Below, piece after piece: positions 48,578 to 59,294 of a DNA stretch of 64,000 nt. Location of the stretch: the NCBI RefSeq assembly GCF_022828475.1, contig NZ_CP059557.1, positions 4,821,470-4,885,469 on the forward strand, given 5' to 3'. Below the pieces are notes generated by a model. It did no database searches. It was not told the DNA's origin and saw nothing but the letters and a program-made list of their open reading frames with translations. The stretch's first letter is position 1. The number at the start of each line of letters is the position of its first letter. The translations under genes were made by a program, and so were the position numbers. This DNA is from Saccharopolyspora gloriosae. GTDB taxonomy: Bacteria; Actinomycetota; Actinomycetes; Mycobacteriales; Pseudonocardiaceae.

Positions 48578-49438
48578 TCAGAGCGGCAGAGCCAGCTCAC
48601 CACCGGTCGCCGCCGACAACGCGTCCCGCATCGCGGCGCGCGGAGCGGGACGGCCGGTGAACAGCTCGACCTGGCCGAAGGCCTGGTGCAGCAACATGTC
48701 CAGCCCGGTCGCGAGCCTGCCGCGCGCCGCCTCGACCGCCGTCGCCAGCGGCGTCGGCCACGGGTGGTAGATCACGTCGAGCACGCACGCCGCGCGCGCC
48801 AGCGCCGACACGTGCGGATCCGCCGCACCGGCGGGCAACGTCGACACCAGCACGTCCACTTCGGACACCGCGGCGTCCAGGTCGATCGAGTCGAGCCGCT
48901 GCACCGACACCCGCAGGCCCACGTGCTCCGCGGTCAGCACCACGTCGCGCGCCCGCGCGGGCTCGCGGACCGCGAGCGTCACCTCGGTCAACCCGAGCTC
49001 CGCGAACGCCGCCATCGCCGCGGCGGCCGTACCGCCCGCACCGAGCAGCAATGCCCGGCTGCCACCGGTGAATCCACCGGCGGCGCGCAACGCGCCCGTC
49101 ACCCCGTCCACGTCGGTGCAGTCCGCGGACCACTCCCCCGATGCCAGCCGGGTCAACGTGTTCGCCACGCCCACCGCGGCGGCCCGATCGGTGACCTCCT
49201 TCGCGAGCCCGAGCGCGGCGCGTTTGCCCGGCATCGTCACCGACAAACCCGCCCACTCCGGGCCGAGTTCGCCGATCAGCTCGGCGAGGCCGTCGGCGTC
49301 CCGGTCGAACCGCTGGTAAGTCCAGCCGGTGAGTCCGAGCTCCCGGTAAGCCGCGTCGTGCAGTACCGGGGACAACGAGTGGCCGATCGGAGAACCGACC
49401 ACCGCCGCCTTGCGGTCCGCGGAATCAGAACGCGCCAC
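48578..49438 (-). CDS. aroE: Shikimate dehydrogenase
   Basis: Fourth shikimate-pathway step, NADPH-dependent reduction of 3-dehydroshikimate. It has 286 residues: GSPIGHSLSPVLHDAAYRE for substrate binding, catalytic lysine in VTMPGKRAA, and the Rossmann glycine motif LLGAGGTAAAAM. It overlaps mltG by 14 bases at 49425-49438. Usually found in this alaS-ruvX-mltG-aroE run. Confidence 0.93.
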   Translation of the reverse strand: MARSDSADRKAAVVGSPIGHSLSPVLHDAAYRELGLTGWTYQRFDRDADGLAELIGELGPEWAGLSVTMPGKRAALGLAKEVTDRAAAVGVANTLTRLASGEWSADCTDVDGVTGALRAAGGFTGGSRALLLGAGGTAAAAMAAFAELGLTEVTLAVREPARARDVVLTAEHVGLRVSVQRLDSIDLDAAVSEVDVLVSTLPAGAADPHVSALARAACVLDVIYHPWPTPLATAVEAARGRLATGLDMLLHQAFGQVELFTGRPAPRAAMRDALSAATGGELALPL

Positions 49439-50642
49439 GTTGCTGTGCCTCGGTGACGTACTGATCGTGTTCGGCCATCGTCGTGGCGAAGCAGGAAGTG
49501 CCGTCCGGGTAGCACTTCACGAAGTACACCCAGGTGCCCTCGGCGGGCTTCTCCGCCGCCAACACCGCCGCCTTGCTCGCGGTGGAGATCGGCGTCGGCG
49601 GCAGGCCGTAGTTCTGGTAGCTGTTGTACGGTCCCGGCCGCTGGCGGTCCTCCGACTTGGTCAGCAGCGTCGGCTTGTCCAGCGGATAGTTGATCGTGGA
49701 GTCGAACTGCAGCTGCATCTGCGGATTGGTGGTGCGGTTGTAGATGACCCGGGAGATCTTGTCGAAGTCCCGCTCGATGCCTTCGCTCTGCACCAGCGAG
49801 GCGATGGTCAGCAGCTCGTACGGGGTGCGCCCGGTGCTCTCGGCGGCCTGCGGCAGCCCCGCCGCCTCCAGTAGCGCGGCGGACTTCGTCACCACCTGGC
49901 GCAGCACCTCCTCGGCGGGCTCGCCCGGCTTCACGTCATAGATGCCCGGCATGATCAGGCCCTCGAGCCGCCGCTCCGGTGCCGCCTTCGACGCGCCCTC
50001 GATGGCCCACTCCGGCACGCCCAGCGAAGCCAGATCCGCGGTGCCCGCCGCGGTGTGCATCTGCTCCGAGGTCGTGCACTGGTTCTCGTCACCCGTGCAG
50101 GTCGCGTCGGCCAGCTTCGTGAGGATGCCCGGCGTTTTCCCACCGTCGGGGCTGAGCTGGTCCTCCAGCCGCTGTCCGCCGCGCACCTCGATGCGGCCGG
50201 TCTTCGACTCCGCCGACAGGATGTGGCTCACCGCGGCGGAACCGGACATCTTCGACTTCATCAAGTAGAAGCCCGGCTGGATGCTGTTGATCTGCTTGTT
50301 CTCCTCGGCAGCCTTGGTGAACGCCTTCGAGGACGCCACCACATCGGCCTTGGACAGGGTCTGCGCGACGTGGCTGACGGTGTCACCGGAGGAGATCTCC
50401 ACGACGACCTCGCCGTTGCCCGCGCCCTGGTAGTCGTCGTAGGAACCGATCTGAAGTATCTGCATGGCGCCGTACACGACGCCGCCGCCCACCAGCAGCA
50501 GGACCAGCAGTCCGGCAAGGGCGGTCACCGAACCGCGCCGTTTCCGGCGGCGCAGTTGGGCCCGCTGCTCGCGAACCTCCCTGCGGCTGCGCCGTGAAGG
50601 CTCATCCGCGTCATCCGCGAACAGGCCGAGTTCGTCGCTCAC
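49425..50642 (-). CDS. mltG: Endolytic murein transglycosylase MltG
   Basis: 405-residue inner-membrane enzyme that cuts nascent glycan strands. It has a cytoplasmic N-terminal tail rich in Arg, one membrane helix (about residues 40-58), a LysM-like subdomain and the YceG catalytic domain with the active-site Glu in SLVQSEGIERD. The end carries PTPISTASKAAVLAAEKPA, a conserved family segment. It is coupled to aroE and 12 bases downstream of ruvX. Confidence 0.92.
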   Translation of the reverse strand: MSDELGLFADDADEPSRRSRREVREQRAQLRRRKRRGSVTALAGLLVLLLVGGGVVYGAMQILQIGSYDDYQGAGNGEVVVEISSGDTVSHVAQTLSKADVVASSKAFTKAAEENKQINSIQPGFYLMKSKMSGSAAVSHILSAESKTGRIEVRGGQRLEDQLSPDGGKTPGILTKLADATCTGDENQCTTSEQMHTAAGTADLASLGVPEWAIEGASKAAPERRLEGLIMPGIYDVKPGEPAEEVLRQVVTKSAALLEAAGLPQAAESTGRTPYELLTIASLVQSEGIERDFDKISRVIYNRTTNPQMQLQFDSTINYPLDKPTLLTKSEDRQRPGPYNSYQNYGLPPTPISTASKAAVLAAEKPAEGTWVYFVKCYPDGTSCFATTMAEHDQYVTEAQQRGAF

Positions 50643-50653
50643 GAAAGGTCCTC

Positions 50654-51136
50654 TCAGGTGGTCTGCGACCGGGCGTCAAGCCATGCCTGCAAGATCTCCA
50701 CTGCGGCGGCCTGGTCGACCACGGCGCGCTGTCGCTTACCGCGAACCCCCCGTTGGGAGAGCATGCGGCTCGCGGTGACCGTGGTCAACCGTTCGTCGTG
50801 AAAGCGCACCGGGATCGGAGCGATCCTGGTGGCCAGTGCTTCGGCGTAGGCGTGGGCGGAATCGGCGGCGCTGCCGTGCCTGCCCGCGAGCGTCTTCGGC
50901 AGGCCGATCACGACCTCGACCACCTCGTGCTCGGCGATCAGGCGCACCAGCTCCGCCAGGTCGCCGCCCGCGTCCTCATCGCGTTGGAGCGTCACCAGCG
51001 GAGTCGCCAGCATCGGCGACGGGTCGGTCAGTGCGATGCCGACGCGCACCGCGCCGACGTCCACTCCGATCCGGCGCCCCGCTCCGGGATCCGGGGCGTC
51101 GGCGGCCGGGCCGACGCCCCGTTGTCCTGATGTCAC
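50654..51136 (-). CDS. ruvX: Holliday junction resolvase-like protein RuvX (YqgF)
   Basis: 160-residue RNase H-fold protein, implicated in 16S rRNA processing and possibly junction resolution. Motifs: [33 protein letters not shown] and [17 protein letters not shown] with acid residues for metal binding. It overlaps alaS by four bases and belongs to the universal alaS-ruvX-mltG group. Confidence 0.92.
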   Translation of the reverse strand: MTSGQRGVGPAADAPDPGAGRRIGVDVGAVRVGIALTDPSPMLATPLVTLQRDEDAGGDLAELVRLIAEHEVVEVVIGLPKTLAGRHGSAADSAHAYAEALATRIAPIPVRFHDERLTTVTASRMLSQRGVRGKRQRAVVDQAAAVEILQAWLDARSQTT

Positions 51137-53808
51137 CCCTGGACCGCCTTGTCCAGTTCCCGGCGCAGCGCGCCGATCGCGGCCGTGATGCCTGCCGGAT
51201 TCGTACCGCCGCCCTGCGCCATGTCGGGCTTGCCGCCGCCACGTCCGCCGACCTCCTCGGCGAACGACGGCACCAGCTTGCCCGCGGCCAGGCCGAGGTC
51301 CCGCGCGGCGTCGTTAAGACCCACTACGAAGGAGACCTTGCCTTCCGACGGTTCCGCCGCGAACAGCGCCACGACCGCCGGGCGGCCGGTGAGCCTGCCG
51401 CGGATCTCGCCGGCCAGCGCGCGCAGCCCGCCGCCGTCCACACCGTCCGGGACCTGCTCGGCGACGAGACTCACGCCGTGCACGTCGCTCGCGCGACCGG
51501 CGAGCTCACCCGCCGAGGACAGCACCTGCTGCACGCGCAGCTGCTGCAGCTCCTTCTCCGCGCCGCGCAGGCGGCTGACCACACCGGCGATGCGTTCCGG
51601 CAGTTCTTCGGACGGGACCTTGAACTGCTCGGCGAGCTGCGTGACCAGCAGGTGCTCCTTGCTGATGTGGCGCATCGCGTCCATCCCGACCAGCGCTTCG
51701 ACGCGGTGCACGCCGGAGCCCACCGAGGAGTCCGCGACGAGCTTGACCACGCCGAGCTGGCCGATGCGGCCCACGTGCGTACCGCCGCACAGCTCCCGCG
51801 AGTAGTCGCCCATGTCGACCACTCGGACCTGGTCGCCGTACTTCTCGCCGAACAGCGCCATCGCGCCGAGCTCCATCGCCTTGTCCATCGTCGTGGTGTA
51901 CGACGAGACCTCGACGTCGTTCTGCAGGTAGGCGTTGACCTCTTCCTCGACGCCGCCCAGCACGGAGGCCGAGACCGAACTCGGCGCGGTGAAGTCGAAC
52001 CGCATCCGGCCCGGCGAGTTCAGCGAACCCGCCTGCGCCGCGCGCTTGCCGTAGGCACCGCGCACCGCCGCGTGCACCAGGTGCGTCGCGGAGTGCGAGC
52101 GCTCGATGGCGCGACGGCGATCGCGGTCCACACCGGCCTCCAGCATGGTGTCCACGCCCAGCTCACCGGACACGACCTTCGCGCGGTGCACGAACAGGCC
52201 GGGAACGGAGCGCTGCACGTCGGAGACGCGCACCTCGACGCCGGGGCCGACCAGGGTGCCGGTGTCGGCGATCTGGCCACCGCCCTCCGCGTAGAACGGG
52301 GTGCGGTCGAGCACCAGCTCCACCTCGGTGCCCGCGGCCGCCGACTTCGCCGGGGCGCCGTCGACGAGCAGGCCCAGCACCCGGCTCTGCGACTCCAGGT
52401 CGGTGTAGCCGATGAACTCGGTGGTGCCGTGCTGGTCGAGCAGCGTCCGGTACGTCGAGAGGTCGCCGTGGCCGGTCTTGCGCGCCTTCGCGTCCTCCTT
52501 GGCGCGGCGGCGCTGCTCGCCCATCAGCTCGCGGAAGCCGTGCTCGTCCACCGACAGGCCCTGTTCGGAGGCCATCTCCAAGGTGAGATCGATCGGGAAG
52601 CCGTAGGTGTCGTGCAGCTGGAACGCCTTCGCGCCCGGCAGCTGGGCCGCACCGGACTTCTTGGTGTCCGCGACGGCCACGTCGAAGATCTTCGAGCCGG
52701 CGGTGAGCGTCGTCAGGAACGCCTCTTCCTCGTTGCGGATCACCGAGTCGATGCGCTCGAAATCGGTGCGCAGCTCCGGGTAGGCCGGGGCCATCGCGTC
52801 CCGCACGACCTTGGTGAACTCGCCCAGCACCGGCTCCTGCACGCCGAGCAGGCGGGTGGAGCGCACGATCCGGCGCAGCAGGCGGCGCAGCACGTAGCCG
52901 CGCGCCTCGTTGCCGGGGGTGACGCCGTCGCCGACGAGCATCACGCCGGAGCGGGCGTGGTCGGCGATCACGCGGAACCGCACGTCGTCCTCGTGGTTCG
53001 CGCCGTAGCTGCGGCCGGAGAGCTCCTCTGCCTTCGCGATCACCGGACGCACCAGGTCGGTCTCGTAGACGTTCTCCACGCCCTGCAGCAGGCACGCCAC
53101 CCGCTCGACGCCCATGCCGGTGTCGATGTTCTTGGTGGGCAGTTCACCGAGCAGCGGAGCGCCCTTCTTCGGGCTCTCCTCACCCCGGATGTCCTGCATG
53201 AACACCAGGTTCCAGATCTCGATGTAGCGGTCCTCGTCGACGTTCGGGCCGCCCTCGACGCCGTAGGCCGGGCCGCGGTCGTAGTAGATCTCCGAGCAGG
53301 GACCGCCGGGACCGGGCACGCCCATGTCCCAGTAGTTGTCCTCCGCGCCGCGCACCTGGATGCGGGCCGGGTCGATACCGGTGGTCTCGCGCCACAGCGC
53401 GGCCGACTCGTCGTCGTGCTCGTAGACGGTGACCCACAGGCGTTCGGGGTCGATGCCGTAGCCGCCGTCGGCGACCGAGGAGGTCAGCAGCTTCCAGGCG
53501 TGCTCCATGGCGCCTTCTTTGAAGTAATCGCCGAAGGAGAAGTTGCCCGCCATCTGGAAGAACGTGTTGTGCCGGGTCGTCTTGCCGACCTCGTCGATGT
53601 CGCCGGTGCGCACACATTTCTGGATGCTCGTCGCGCGCGGGTACGGCGCCGGGGCGTCACCGAGGAAGTAGGGCTTGAACTGGACCATCCCCGCGTTCAC
53701 GAACAGCAGGGTCGGGTCGTCGAGGATCAGGGAGGCACTGGGCACCACGGTGTGGCCGGTGCTGCGGAAGTGCTCCAGGAAGCGGCTGTGGATCTCGTGG
53801 GTCTGCAC
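51133..53808 (-). CDS. alaS: Alanyl-tRNA synthetase
   Basis: 891-residue class II synthetase. It contains the N-terminal aminoacylation domain ([27 protein letters not shown]), the editing domain with HxxxH in [14 protein letters not shown] and [11 protein letters not shown], and a C-terminal DHHA1 region with [18 protein letters not shown] start at 53808. The tight downstream overlap with ruvX is conserved. Confidence 0.97.
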   Translation of the reverse strand: MQTHEIHSRFLEHFRSTGHTVVPSASLILDDPTLLFVNAGMVQFKPYFLGDAPAPYPRATSIQKCVRTGDIDEVGKTTRHNTFFQMAGNFSFGDYFKEGAMEHAWKLLTSSVADGGYGIDPERLWVTVYEHDDESAALWRETTGIDPARIQVRGAEDNYWDMGVPGPGGPCSEIYYDRGPAYGVEGGPNVDEDRYIEIWNLVFMQDIRGEESPKKGAPLLGELPTKNIDTGMGVERVACLLQGVENVYETDLVRPVIAKAEELSGRSYGANHEDDVRFRVIADHARSGVMLVGDGVTPGNEARGYVLRRLLRRIVRSTRLLGVQEPVLGEFTKVVRDAMAPAYPELRTDFERIDSVIRNEEEAFLTTLTAGSKIFDVAVADTKKSGAAQLPGAKAFQLHDTYGFPIDLTLEMASEQGLSVDEHGFRELMGEQRRRAKEDAKARKTGHGDLSTYRTLLDQHGTTEFIGYTDLESQSRVLGLLVDGAPAKSAAAGTEVELVLDRTPFYAEGGGQIADTGTLVGPGVEVRVSDVQRSVPGLFVHRAKVVSGELGVDTMLEAGVDRDRRRAIERSHSATHLVHAAVRGAYGKRAAQAGSLNSPGRMRFDFTAPSSVSASVLGGVEEEVNAYLQNDVEVSSYTTTMDKAMELGAMALFGEKYGDQVRVVDMGDYSRELCGGTHVGRIGQLGVVKLVADSSVGSGVHRVEALVGMDAMRHISKEHLLVTQLAEQFKVPSEELPERIAGVVSRLRGAEKELQQLRVQQVLSSAGELAGRASDVHGVSLVAEQVPDGVDGGGLRALAGEIRGRLTGRPAVVALFAAEPSEGKVSFVVGLNDAARDLGLAAGKLVPSFAEEVGGRGGGKPDMAQGGGTNPAGITAAIGALRRELDKAVQG

Positions 53809-53871
53809 GGTGGTTCCTTCGAAGGGTGCTGCGGAGTCGGGGTTCGGGGCTGTGGCGGGACGCGGCAGGCG

Positions 53872-53943
53872 GGGCGTTCGGGGAACCGGAGGCGATTCAC
53901 CACCGGCGAGCCGGTGCGGACCGGGCCGGTTCCCCGGAACGCC
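53872..53943 (-). terminator. Long hairpin upstream of alaS
   Basis: GGGCGTTCGGGGAACCGG (53872-53889) pairs with the inverted segment at about 53926-53943, with a small imperfection and a GC-rich loop that contains a further short stem. It would end the two small envelope genes before alaS. Confidence 0.5.
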
Positions 53944-53949
53944 CGCCGT

Positions 53950-54291
53950 TCAGCGCTCCGCCCGGCGAGCTCGCCGAGCCGGTGCGCGCACACCGTCACC
54001 GGCCGGGCGCCCCCGGCCTTCCGCCGGGCGAGCGTCGATCGCGTCGGCGTCGAAGCGGCGTCGCGGCATCGAGGTGCCGTCGACGACGTCCTGCAGCTCC
54101 TGCTCACGTTCGCTCATCCCGGCACGCACATCCGCACCGAACGAGCCCACGGCACCCGCGAGCTCGCGCATCGCGCCGCCGAGCTGTTCGGCCGCGCCGC
54201 TCGGGGTCGCCTTGCGGGCGGTCTCGTTGACCTTGCGGGTCAACGCGACACCGGCCGCGATACCGGCCCCGAACCAGAACATCCGCCTCAC
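53950..54291 (-). CDS. Small membrane-anchored protein (DUF6167-like)
   Basis: 113 residues. It starts VRRMFWFGAGIAAGVALTRKVNETARK, a short membrane-inserting helix, followed by a helical region and an Arg/Ala-rich tail. It is conserved next to alaS in many actinobacteria; its function is unknown. GTG 54291 overlaps the stop of the next upstream gene (GTGA). Confidence 0.75.
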   Translation of the reverse strand: MRRMFWFGAGIAAGVALTRKVNETARKATPSGAAEQLGGAMRELAGAVGSFGADVRAGMSEREQELQDVVDGTSMPRRRFDADAIDARPAEGRGRPAGDGVRAPARRARRAER

Positions 54292-54689
54292 TTGCGTCCT
54301 CCCTTGCGGCGGGAGTGCTTGCCCCACGGCTCTTCCTTGCGCTTGCGGCGAGCTCGCAGAGCCTTGCTCACCCCGTACGAGAAGGCCGCGGTCTTCACCA
54401 ACGGGCCACCCAGTGTAGCCGTGAACAGCGACGACAACGCCGAGACGTTGCCGGTGACCGTCCTGGCATTGGCGGTGATGCCGTCCACCCGTTCCAGCTG
54501 GGTGTTGACGTGCGTCAGCGTCGAGTTGGCCCCGGTGAACAGCGGATCGGTGTTCTCGTGCGCCTTGCGGATCGCGACGGTCGCCTCGTCCAGCGTTCGG
54601 CCGAGCTTGACCAGCGGGATCGCCAGCAGCACGACCAGCAGCACGAACGCGCCCGCGACGATCAGCGCGGCGATCTGCGTGGGCGTCAC
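54288..54689 (-). CDS. DUF948 membrane protein
   Basis: 133 residues: one N-terminal membrane helix (residues 7-26, AALIVAGAFVLLVVLLAIPLV) followed by a long amphipathic coiled-coil region (to about 90) and a basic tail. DUF948 proteins are envelope proteins related in shape to a coiled-coil sensor or general stress protein; no biochemical function is assigned. It forms a two-gene unit with the DUF6167-like gene. Confidence 0.82.
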   Translation of the reverse strand: MTPTQIAALIVAGAFVLLVVLLAIPLVKLGRTLDEATVAIRKAHENTDPLFTGANSTLTHVNTQLERVDGITANARTVTGNVSALSSLFTATLGGPLVKTAAFSYGVSKALRARRKRKEEPWGKHSRRKGGRK

Positions 54690-54813
54690 GTGCCCTCCCG
54701 GTTTCCACGTGGTTTTCCTGCCACCGGCAAGGATTCGCCGGTGTCTTGATCGCGCGCCAGGTTACCGTGCCACCCTGGGGCGGGCGCTTCCGGTGCGTCG
54801 GCGCGTCCGTGGG

Positions 54814-55776
54814 TCAAGCCTCCACCGGGGTGACCGGGCCGTTCCCGGTCAGGACGCCGACCACGTTGCGTGCGGCGAGTTCCGCCATCGCCGTGCGCGT
54901 CTCCACCGTCGCGGACCCCAAGTGGGGGATGAGCACGACGTTCTCAAGATCCAGCAGTTCACGGTGCACAGCGGGTTCGTTCTCGAACACGTCGAGCCCC
55001 GCCGCCGCGATCCGGCCCGTGCGCAGCGCCTCGGCCAGCGCCGCCTCGTCGACGACCGGGCCGCGGCTGGTGTTGATGAGCACCGCGGACGGCTTCATGG
55101 TCGCCAGCGCCGCCGCGTCGATCAGGTGCCGGGTCTGTTCGGTGAGCGGGCAGTGCAGCGACAGCACGTCCGATTCGCGCAGCAGCTCGTCCTGAGCCAG
55201 GTAGCGCGCGTCGAGTTCGGCCTCCACTTCGGCGGCCACCCGGCGCCGGCCCGTGTAGGCGATCCGCATGCCGAACGCGCGGGCTCGCCGCGCCACGGCC
55301 TGCCCGATCTCACCGAGCCCGATGATGCCGAGCGTCTTGCCCTGCAAGCCGGTGCCCAGCATGAACCCGAGGTGGAAGAACCACGGTTGCGCTGCGCGGA
55401 TCAGCCGCTCGCCTTCACCGAGCCTGCGGGTCGACATCAGCAGCAGCGCGAACGCGAGGTCGGCGGTGGCGTCGGTGAGCACACCGGGCGTGTTCGTCAC
55501 GGTGACGCCGCGCTCGGCCAGCGCGGGCACATCGAGGTTGTCGTAGCCCACCGCCACGTTCGCCACGACCTTCAGCTGCGGTCCCGCCGCGTCGGCGACC
55601 GGACCGTCCACGCTGTCACCGAGCATCGCGACGATCCCGTCGGCACCCGCCACGACCTCGCGCAGCTCGTCCGGATCCAACGCTTGATCCCGTTCGCACA
55701 CGTGCACCTGACCGGCGCCGCGCAGCAACTCCACGGCGGCTTCGGGAACGTTGCGGGTGACCACGATCCGCGGCAC
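54814..55776 (-). CDS. D-isomer-specific 2-hydroxyacid dehydrogenase
   Basis: About 320 residues. NAD-binding GLGEIGQAVARRARAFG is near residue 155, with catalytic Arg in NTSRGPVVDE, Glu in the FENEPAVHREL segment and His in IPHLGSATVETR. Likely substrates are glyoxylate or hydroxypyruvate, since the family order resembles glyoxylate/hydroxypyruvate reductases. GTG 55776 has GGAG five bases upstream; the longer open frame begins with a non-family segment. Confidence 0.88.
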   Translation of the reverse strand: MPRIVVTRNVPEAAVELLRGAGQVHVCERDQALDPDELREVVAGADGIVAMLGDSVDGPVADAAGPQLKVVANVAVGYDNLDVPALAERGVTVTNTPGVLTDATADLAFALLLMSTRRLGEGERLIRAAQPWFFHLGFMLGTGLQGKTLGIIGLGEIGQAVARRARAFGMRIAYTGRRRVAAEVEAELDARYLAQDELLRESDVLSLHCPLTEQTRHLIDAAALATMKPSAVLINTSRGPVVDEAALAEALRTGRIAAAGLDVFENEPAVHRELLDLENVVLIPHLGSATVETRTAMAELAARNVVGVLTGNGPVTPVEA

Positions 55777-55854
55777 GGCGACTCCTCGGTTGACTGCTTG
55801 CCGCACCCGGCACCGCCGAGCGCGCATGAGACCTTGCGGAACGATTTTTCATCA

Positions 55855-56030
55855 TCGCCCTGTCAGCGGCGAAGCCGATGAGCTGTGACCACGCACGCAG
55901 ATCGACCACCGGTGGGTTCTCAGCGACTTCCTCGCGAGGACGGCAGCATTCCCCTCGCGTCCGAAGCCGCTCGCACAATGCCGGCACATCGGCCAGGGGC
56001 GCCGGGAGTCACTCAGGTTCCGCCACCCGG
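55855..56030. repeat. Hairpin repeat, decayed copy E
   Basis: Flank TGTCAGCGGCGAAGCCGATGAGC and left arm CTCAGCGACTTCCTCGC (55919-55935) are clear; the right arm is reduced to AGTCACTCAGG. The inner stem is lost. It lies between two leftward genes. Confidence 0.55.
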
Positions 56031-56043
56031 ACACCCGCGCAGG

Positions 56044-57405
56044 TCACTCCGATCCCCCACCACGAACGATCCCGCGGAGCTTCGGAACCCGTTCGCCGAG
56101 CACTCGCTCCGCTCCCCGTCCCGTCGGCTCGTAGTAGTCGGTGCCCACCAGTTCGTCCGGCGGGTACTGCTGCTCGAGCACGCCCTCGGAGCGGTCGTGC
56201 GGATACCGGTAGCCCTTCGCGTTGCCGAGCTTCTTCGCCCCGGCGTAATGGCCGTCGCGCAGGTGCGCGGGCACGGTGCCGGACTTGCCCGCCCGCACGT
56301 CGCTCATCGCCGCGTCGATCGCCATGATCACCGCGTTGGACTTCGGCGCCGTGGCCAAGTGGATCGTGGCCTGCGCGAGTGCGAGCCTGCCCTCCGGCAT
56401 CCCGATGAACTGCACGGCCTGCGAAGCGGCGACCGCGGCCTGCAACGCCGTCGGGTCGGCCATCCCGACGTCCTCACTGGCGTGCACCACCAGGCGGCGC
56501 GCGATGAACCGCGGATCCTCCCCCGCCTCCACCATGCGGGCCAGGTAGTGCAGCGCGGCGTCCACGTCGGAGCCGCGGATCGACTTGATGAACGCGCTGA
56601 CCACGTCGTAGTGCTGATCGCCGCCGCGGTCGTAGAGCACCGCGGCCCGGTTCACCGTGGCCTCCACGGTGCCCAGGTCGATCCGGCCGGAACCCGTGGA
56701 ACCCGCCGACTCCGCCGCGGCCTCCAGCGCGGTCAGCGCGCGGCGGGCGTCGCCACCGGCCAGCGCCACCAGGTGCTCCAGCGCGTCGTCGTCGAGTTCG
56801 AGCGCCCCGGCCAGGCCGCGTTGCTCGGTGACCGCGCGACGCACGAGCTCCCGGACGTCGTCCTCTTCGAGGCTGCGCAGTTGCAGCACCAGCGACCGCG
56901 ACAGCAGCGGCGCCACCACGGAGAAGTACGGATTCTCGGTGGTCGCGGCCACCAGCAGCACCGTGCGGTCCTCGACGGCGCCGAGCAGCGCGTCCTGCTG
57001 GGTCTTGGAGAACCGGTGCACCTCGTCGATGAACAGCACCGTCGCCTCACCGGAACGCCCGAGGCGACGACGCGCCTCCTCGATGACCGCGCGGACCTCC
57101 TTCACCCCGGAGGACAACGCGGACAACGCCACGAACCGCCGTCCCGTCGCACGGGACACTAGATTCGCCAGCGTCGTCTTGCCGGTGCCCGGCGGACCGT
57201 AGAGCAGGATCGAGGCCGGAGCGGCACCTTCCACCAGCCTGCGCAGCGGCGCACCGGCGCCCAGCAGGTGGTCCTGGCCGAGCACCTCGTCGAGCGAACG
57301 CGGCCGCATCCGAACCGCCAGTGGCGCGTTCTCGGCCAGCCGCTCCCCGGCGCGATCCTCGGTCTCGGCGCCGAACAACCCCTCGTCGAACAGGCCGTCA
57401 CTCAC
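56044..57405 (-). CDS. rarA: Replication-associated recombination protein A (RarA/MgsA)
   Basis: 453-residue AAA+ ATPase of the clamp-loader clade, acting at stalled replication forks. Walker A is [10 protein letters not shown] near residue 50, Walker B is LFIDEVHRF near 105, followed by the sensor 2 region and the C-terminal MgsA domain with [15 protein letters not shown] 57405 is preferred; the frame opens 20 codons earlier. Its place upstream of alaS is conserved. Confidence 0.93.
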   Translation of the reverse strand: MSDGLFDEGLFGAETEDRAGERLAENAPLAVRMRPRSLDEVLGQDHLLGAGAPLRRLVEGAAPASILLYGPPGTGKTTLANLVSRATGRRFVALSALSSGVKEVRAVIEEARRRLGRSGEATVLFIDEVHRFSKTQQDALLGAVEDRTVLLVAATTENPYFSVVAPLLSRSLVLQLRSLEEDDVRELVRRAVTEQRGLAGALELDDDALEHLVALAGGDARRALTALEAAAESAGSTGSGRIDLGTVEATVNRAAVLYDRGGDQHYDVVSAFIKSIRGSDVDAALHYLARMVEAGEDPRFIARRLVVHASEDVGMADPTALQAAVAASQAVQFIGMPEGRLALAQATIHLATAPKSNAVIMAIDAAMSDVRAGKSGTVPAHLRDGHYAGAKKLGNAKGYRYPHDRSEGVLEQQYPPDELVGTDYYEPTGRGAERVLGERVPKLRGIVRGGGSE

Positions 57406-57440
57406 TTCGCCGACGCTACCCGTCGCCCCTGACACGACCG

Positions 57441-57473
57441 CGCCAGAGGTGCCCCGGCGGAGCACCTCTGGCG
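57441..57473 (-). terminator. Terminator of the SulP gene
   Basis: CGCCAGAGGTGC (57441-57452) pairs perfectly with GCACCTCTGGCG (57462-57473) around a nine-base loop, about 20 bases past the SulP stop. Confidence 0.75.
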
Positions 57474-57493
57474 CGGAGTGCGGTTCACCGAGG

Positions 57494-59011
57494 TCAGCTG
57501 ACGCCCGCGGGCATCGCCACTTCGGTGCGGACGTTGTCCCGCTCGCGCTGCGCGACCCAGTTCTCGACCGCCTGGTGGCACGCCTGATCCAGGTGCCGGA
57601 CGGTGCTCAGGTCGAGGTGCACGCTCTTGTCCGCCGGAACGTTCTCCAGCCGCTCCAGCAGCCGGGGCAGCCGCAGGAAGGTGGCGTTGCCGCCGAACTC
57701 CAGGCGCAGGTGGCCGTCGTCGTGCTCCTCCTCCTTCACCGACAGGCGCGAGACGTCGAACGCCGTTTTGATCACGGCGGCGCCGAGGCCGATGAGGGTG
57801 CCGATGAGCAGGTCGGTCGCCACGATCATCACCGCGGTCAGCACCAGGACGAGCGCTTCGGGGCGGTTCGTCCGGATCATCTCGACGACCTTGTTGAGCT
57901 CCAGCAGCTTCCAGCCCGCCTGAATCAGCAGGGCGGCCAGCACCGCGGTCGGGATGTATCCGAGCAGTCCCGGCAGCGCCATCACGAACAGCAGCAGCCA
58001 GACGCCGTGCAGGACGCGGGAGAGCTTCGTCTTCGCACCGGCGCGCACGTTGGCGCCGGAGCGGACGATCACCGCGGTCATCGGCAGCGCGCCCAGCATG
58101 CCGCAGGCCGCGTTGCCCGCGCCCTGGGCGATGAGTTCCTTGTTGTACTGCGTCTTCCCGCGGTCGTGCATCCGGTCCACGGCGGCGGCGCTGAACAGGC
58201 TTTCCGCCGAGGCGATCAGCGCGAAGGTCACCATCGAACCGATCACGGCGGGCGTGATGGCCGAAGCCCACGCGCTACCGGTCGGGACGTTGATCGCCTC
58301 CAGCAGCGAACCGACCTCGGTCATCTTCAACGGCAGCGAGAGCGCCCACGCGGCGGCGCTGACCAGCACGACCGCGACCAGCGGCGCGGGAATGCCGCGG
58401 ACCTTCTCCGGCATCTTCTGCCAGCCGAACAGGATCACCAGCGTCACCACCGCGACGCCGAGCCCCGCCTGCCCCTGCGGCGTGGTGAACATCGCCGCGA
58501 CCAGGCCGGGCAGTCCGGCGAACTTCTCGGCGGTGTGGCTGGGCTGCTCCAGACCGCCCACCGGGTAGAGCTGCCCGAGCATGATCACGAGGCCGATGCC
58601 GGCGAGCATGCCCGTCACGACCGACGGCGAGATCGCCCGGAACCAGGTACCGATGCGGCCGATGCCCATCACGATCTGCAACACGCCGGCACCGAGGACG
58701 ATCACGCCCAGCGTGCCGAGGCCGTGGTCGGACACCGCCGAGGCCACCAGCACGGTCAGACCGGCGGCGGGGCCGCTGACCTGCATGGTGCTGCCGGGCA
58801 GCAGGCCCACCACGATGCCGCCGATGACACCGGTGATGATGCCGAGCTCGGCGGGCACGCCGGAGGCGACGGCGACGCCGACGCACAGCGGCAGGGCCAC
58901 CAGGAACACCACCAGCGACGCGGCTAAGTCGGCCCCGAAGGTCTCCTTCGGCCACTGCGGAACTCCGGCTCGGCGCCCCTTCTTCGGGGACGCGTCGAGT
59001 TGAGCGGTCAC
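57494..59011 (-). CDS. SulP-family anion transporter
   Basis: 505 residues with 10-12 membrane segments and a C-terminal STAS domain (from about 425). The first membrane segment carries [29 protein letters not shown]-type sequence and the typical [16 protein letters not shown] follows. Transported anion is not evident; the nearby carbonic anhydrase makes bicarbonate a good candidate over sulphate. GTG 59011 has GGAGA upstream. It lies 283 bases downstream of the anhydrase, read the same way. Confidence 0.87.
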   Translation of the reverse strand: MTAQLDASPKKGRRAGVPQWPKETFGADLAASLVVFLVALPLCVGVAVASGVPAELGIITGVIGGIVVGLLPGSTMQVSGPAAGLTVLVASAVSDHGLGTLGVIVLGAGVLQIVMGIGRIGTWFRAISPSVVTGMLAGIGLVIMLGQLYPVGGLEQPSHTAEKFAGLPGLVAAMFTTPQGQAGLGVAVVTLVILFGWQKMPEKVRGIPAPLVAVVLVSAAAWALSLPLKMTEVGSLLEAINVPTGSAWASAITPAVIGSMVTFALIASAESLFSAAAVDRMHDRGKTQYNKELIAQGAGNAACGMLGALPMTAVIVRSGANVRAGAKTKLSRVLHGVWLLLFVMALPGLLGYIPTAVLAALLIQAGWKLLELNKVVEMIRTNRPEALVLVLTAVMIVATDLLIGTLIGLGAAVIKTAFDVSRLSVKEEEHDDGHLRLEFGGNATFLRLPRLLERLENVPADKSVHLDLSTVRHLDQACHQAVENWVAQRERDNVRTEVAMPAGVS

Positions 59012-59294
59012 GATGCACTCTCCATGAATGTCTTGGTTGATCAGGGCGCCGCCCCACGAGCACTTCGCGGAGGGCGACGATGAGCGGACGCGCAGGAGCG
59101 CGCGGCCACGGAGTTCCGCGGCCGGCTCATGTCGTCCCGCTCGAAGAAATCGATATCCCGCGGACGCGAGGCATCGACGGCGATTTCCCACCGGTGCGCA
59201 CTCGGTCGTCGAGCGCGCACCCGGTCGGGTCCGCCTTGAGGTATTCGGTTCAGCGAACTACGCCGAAATGGCGTTCAGCCACGTACTGGCCGGG

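Noticed and set aside
50836-55881. A continuous 1681-codon frame on the plus strand
   Set aside because: It runs antisense to ruvX, alaS and the 2-hydroxyacid dehydrogenase, all with clear family motifs. Long shadow frames are expected in high-GC DNA.
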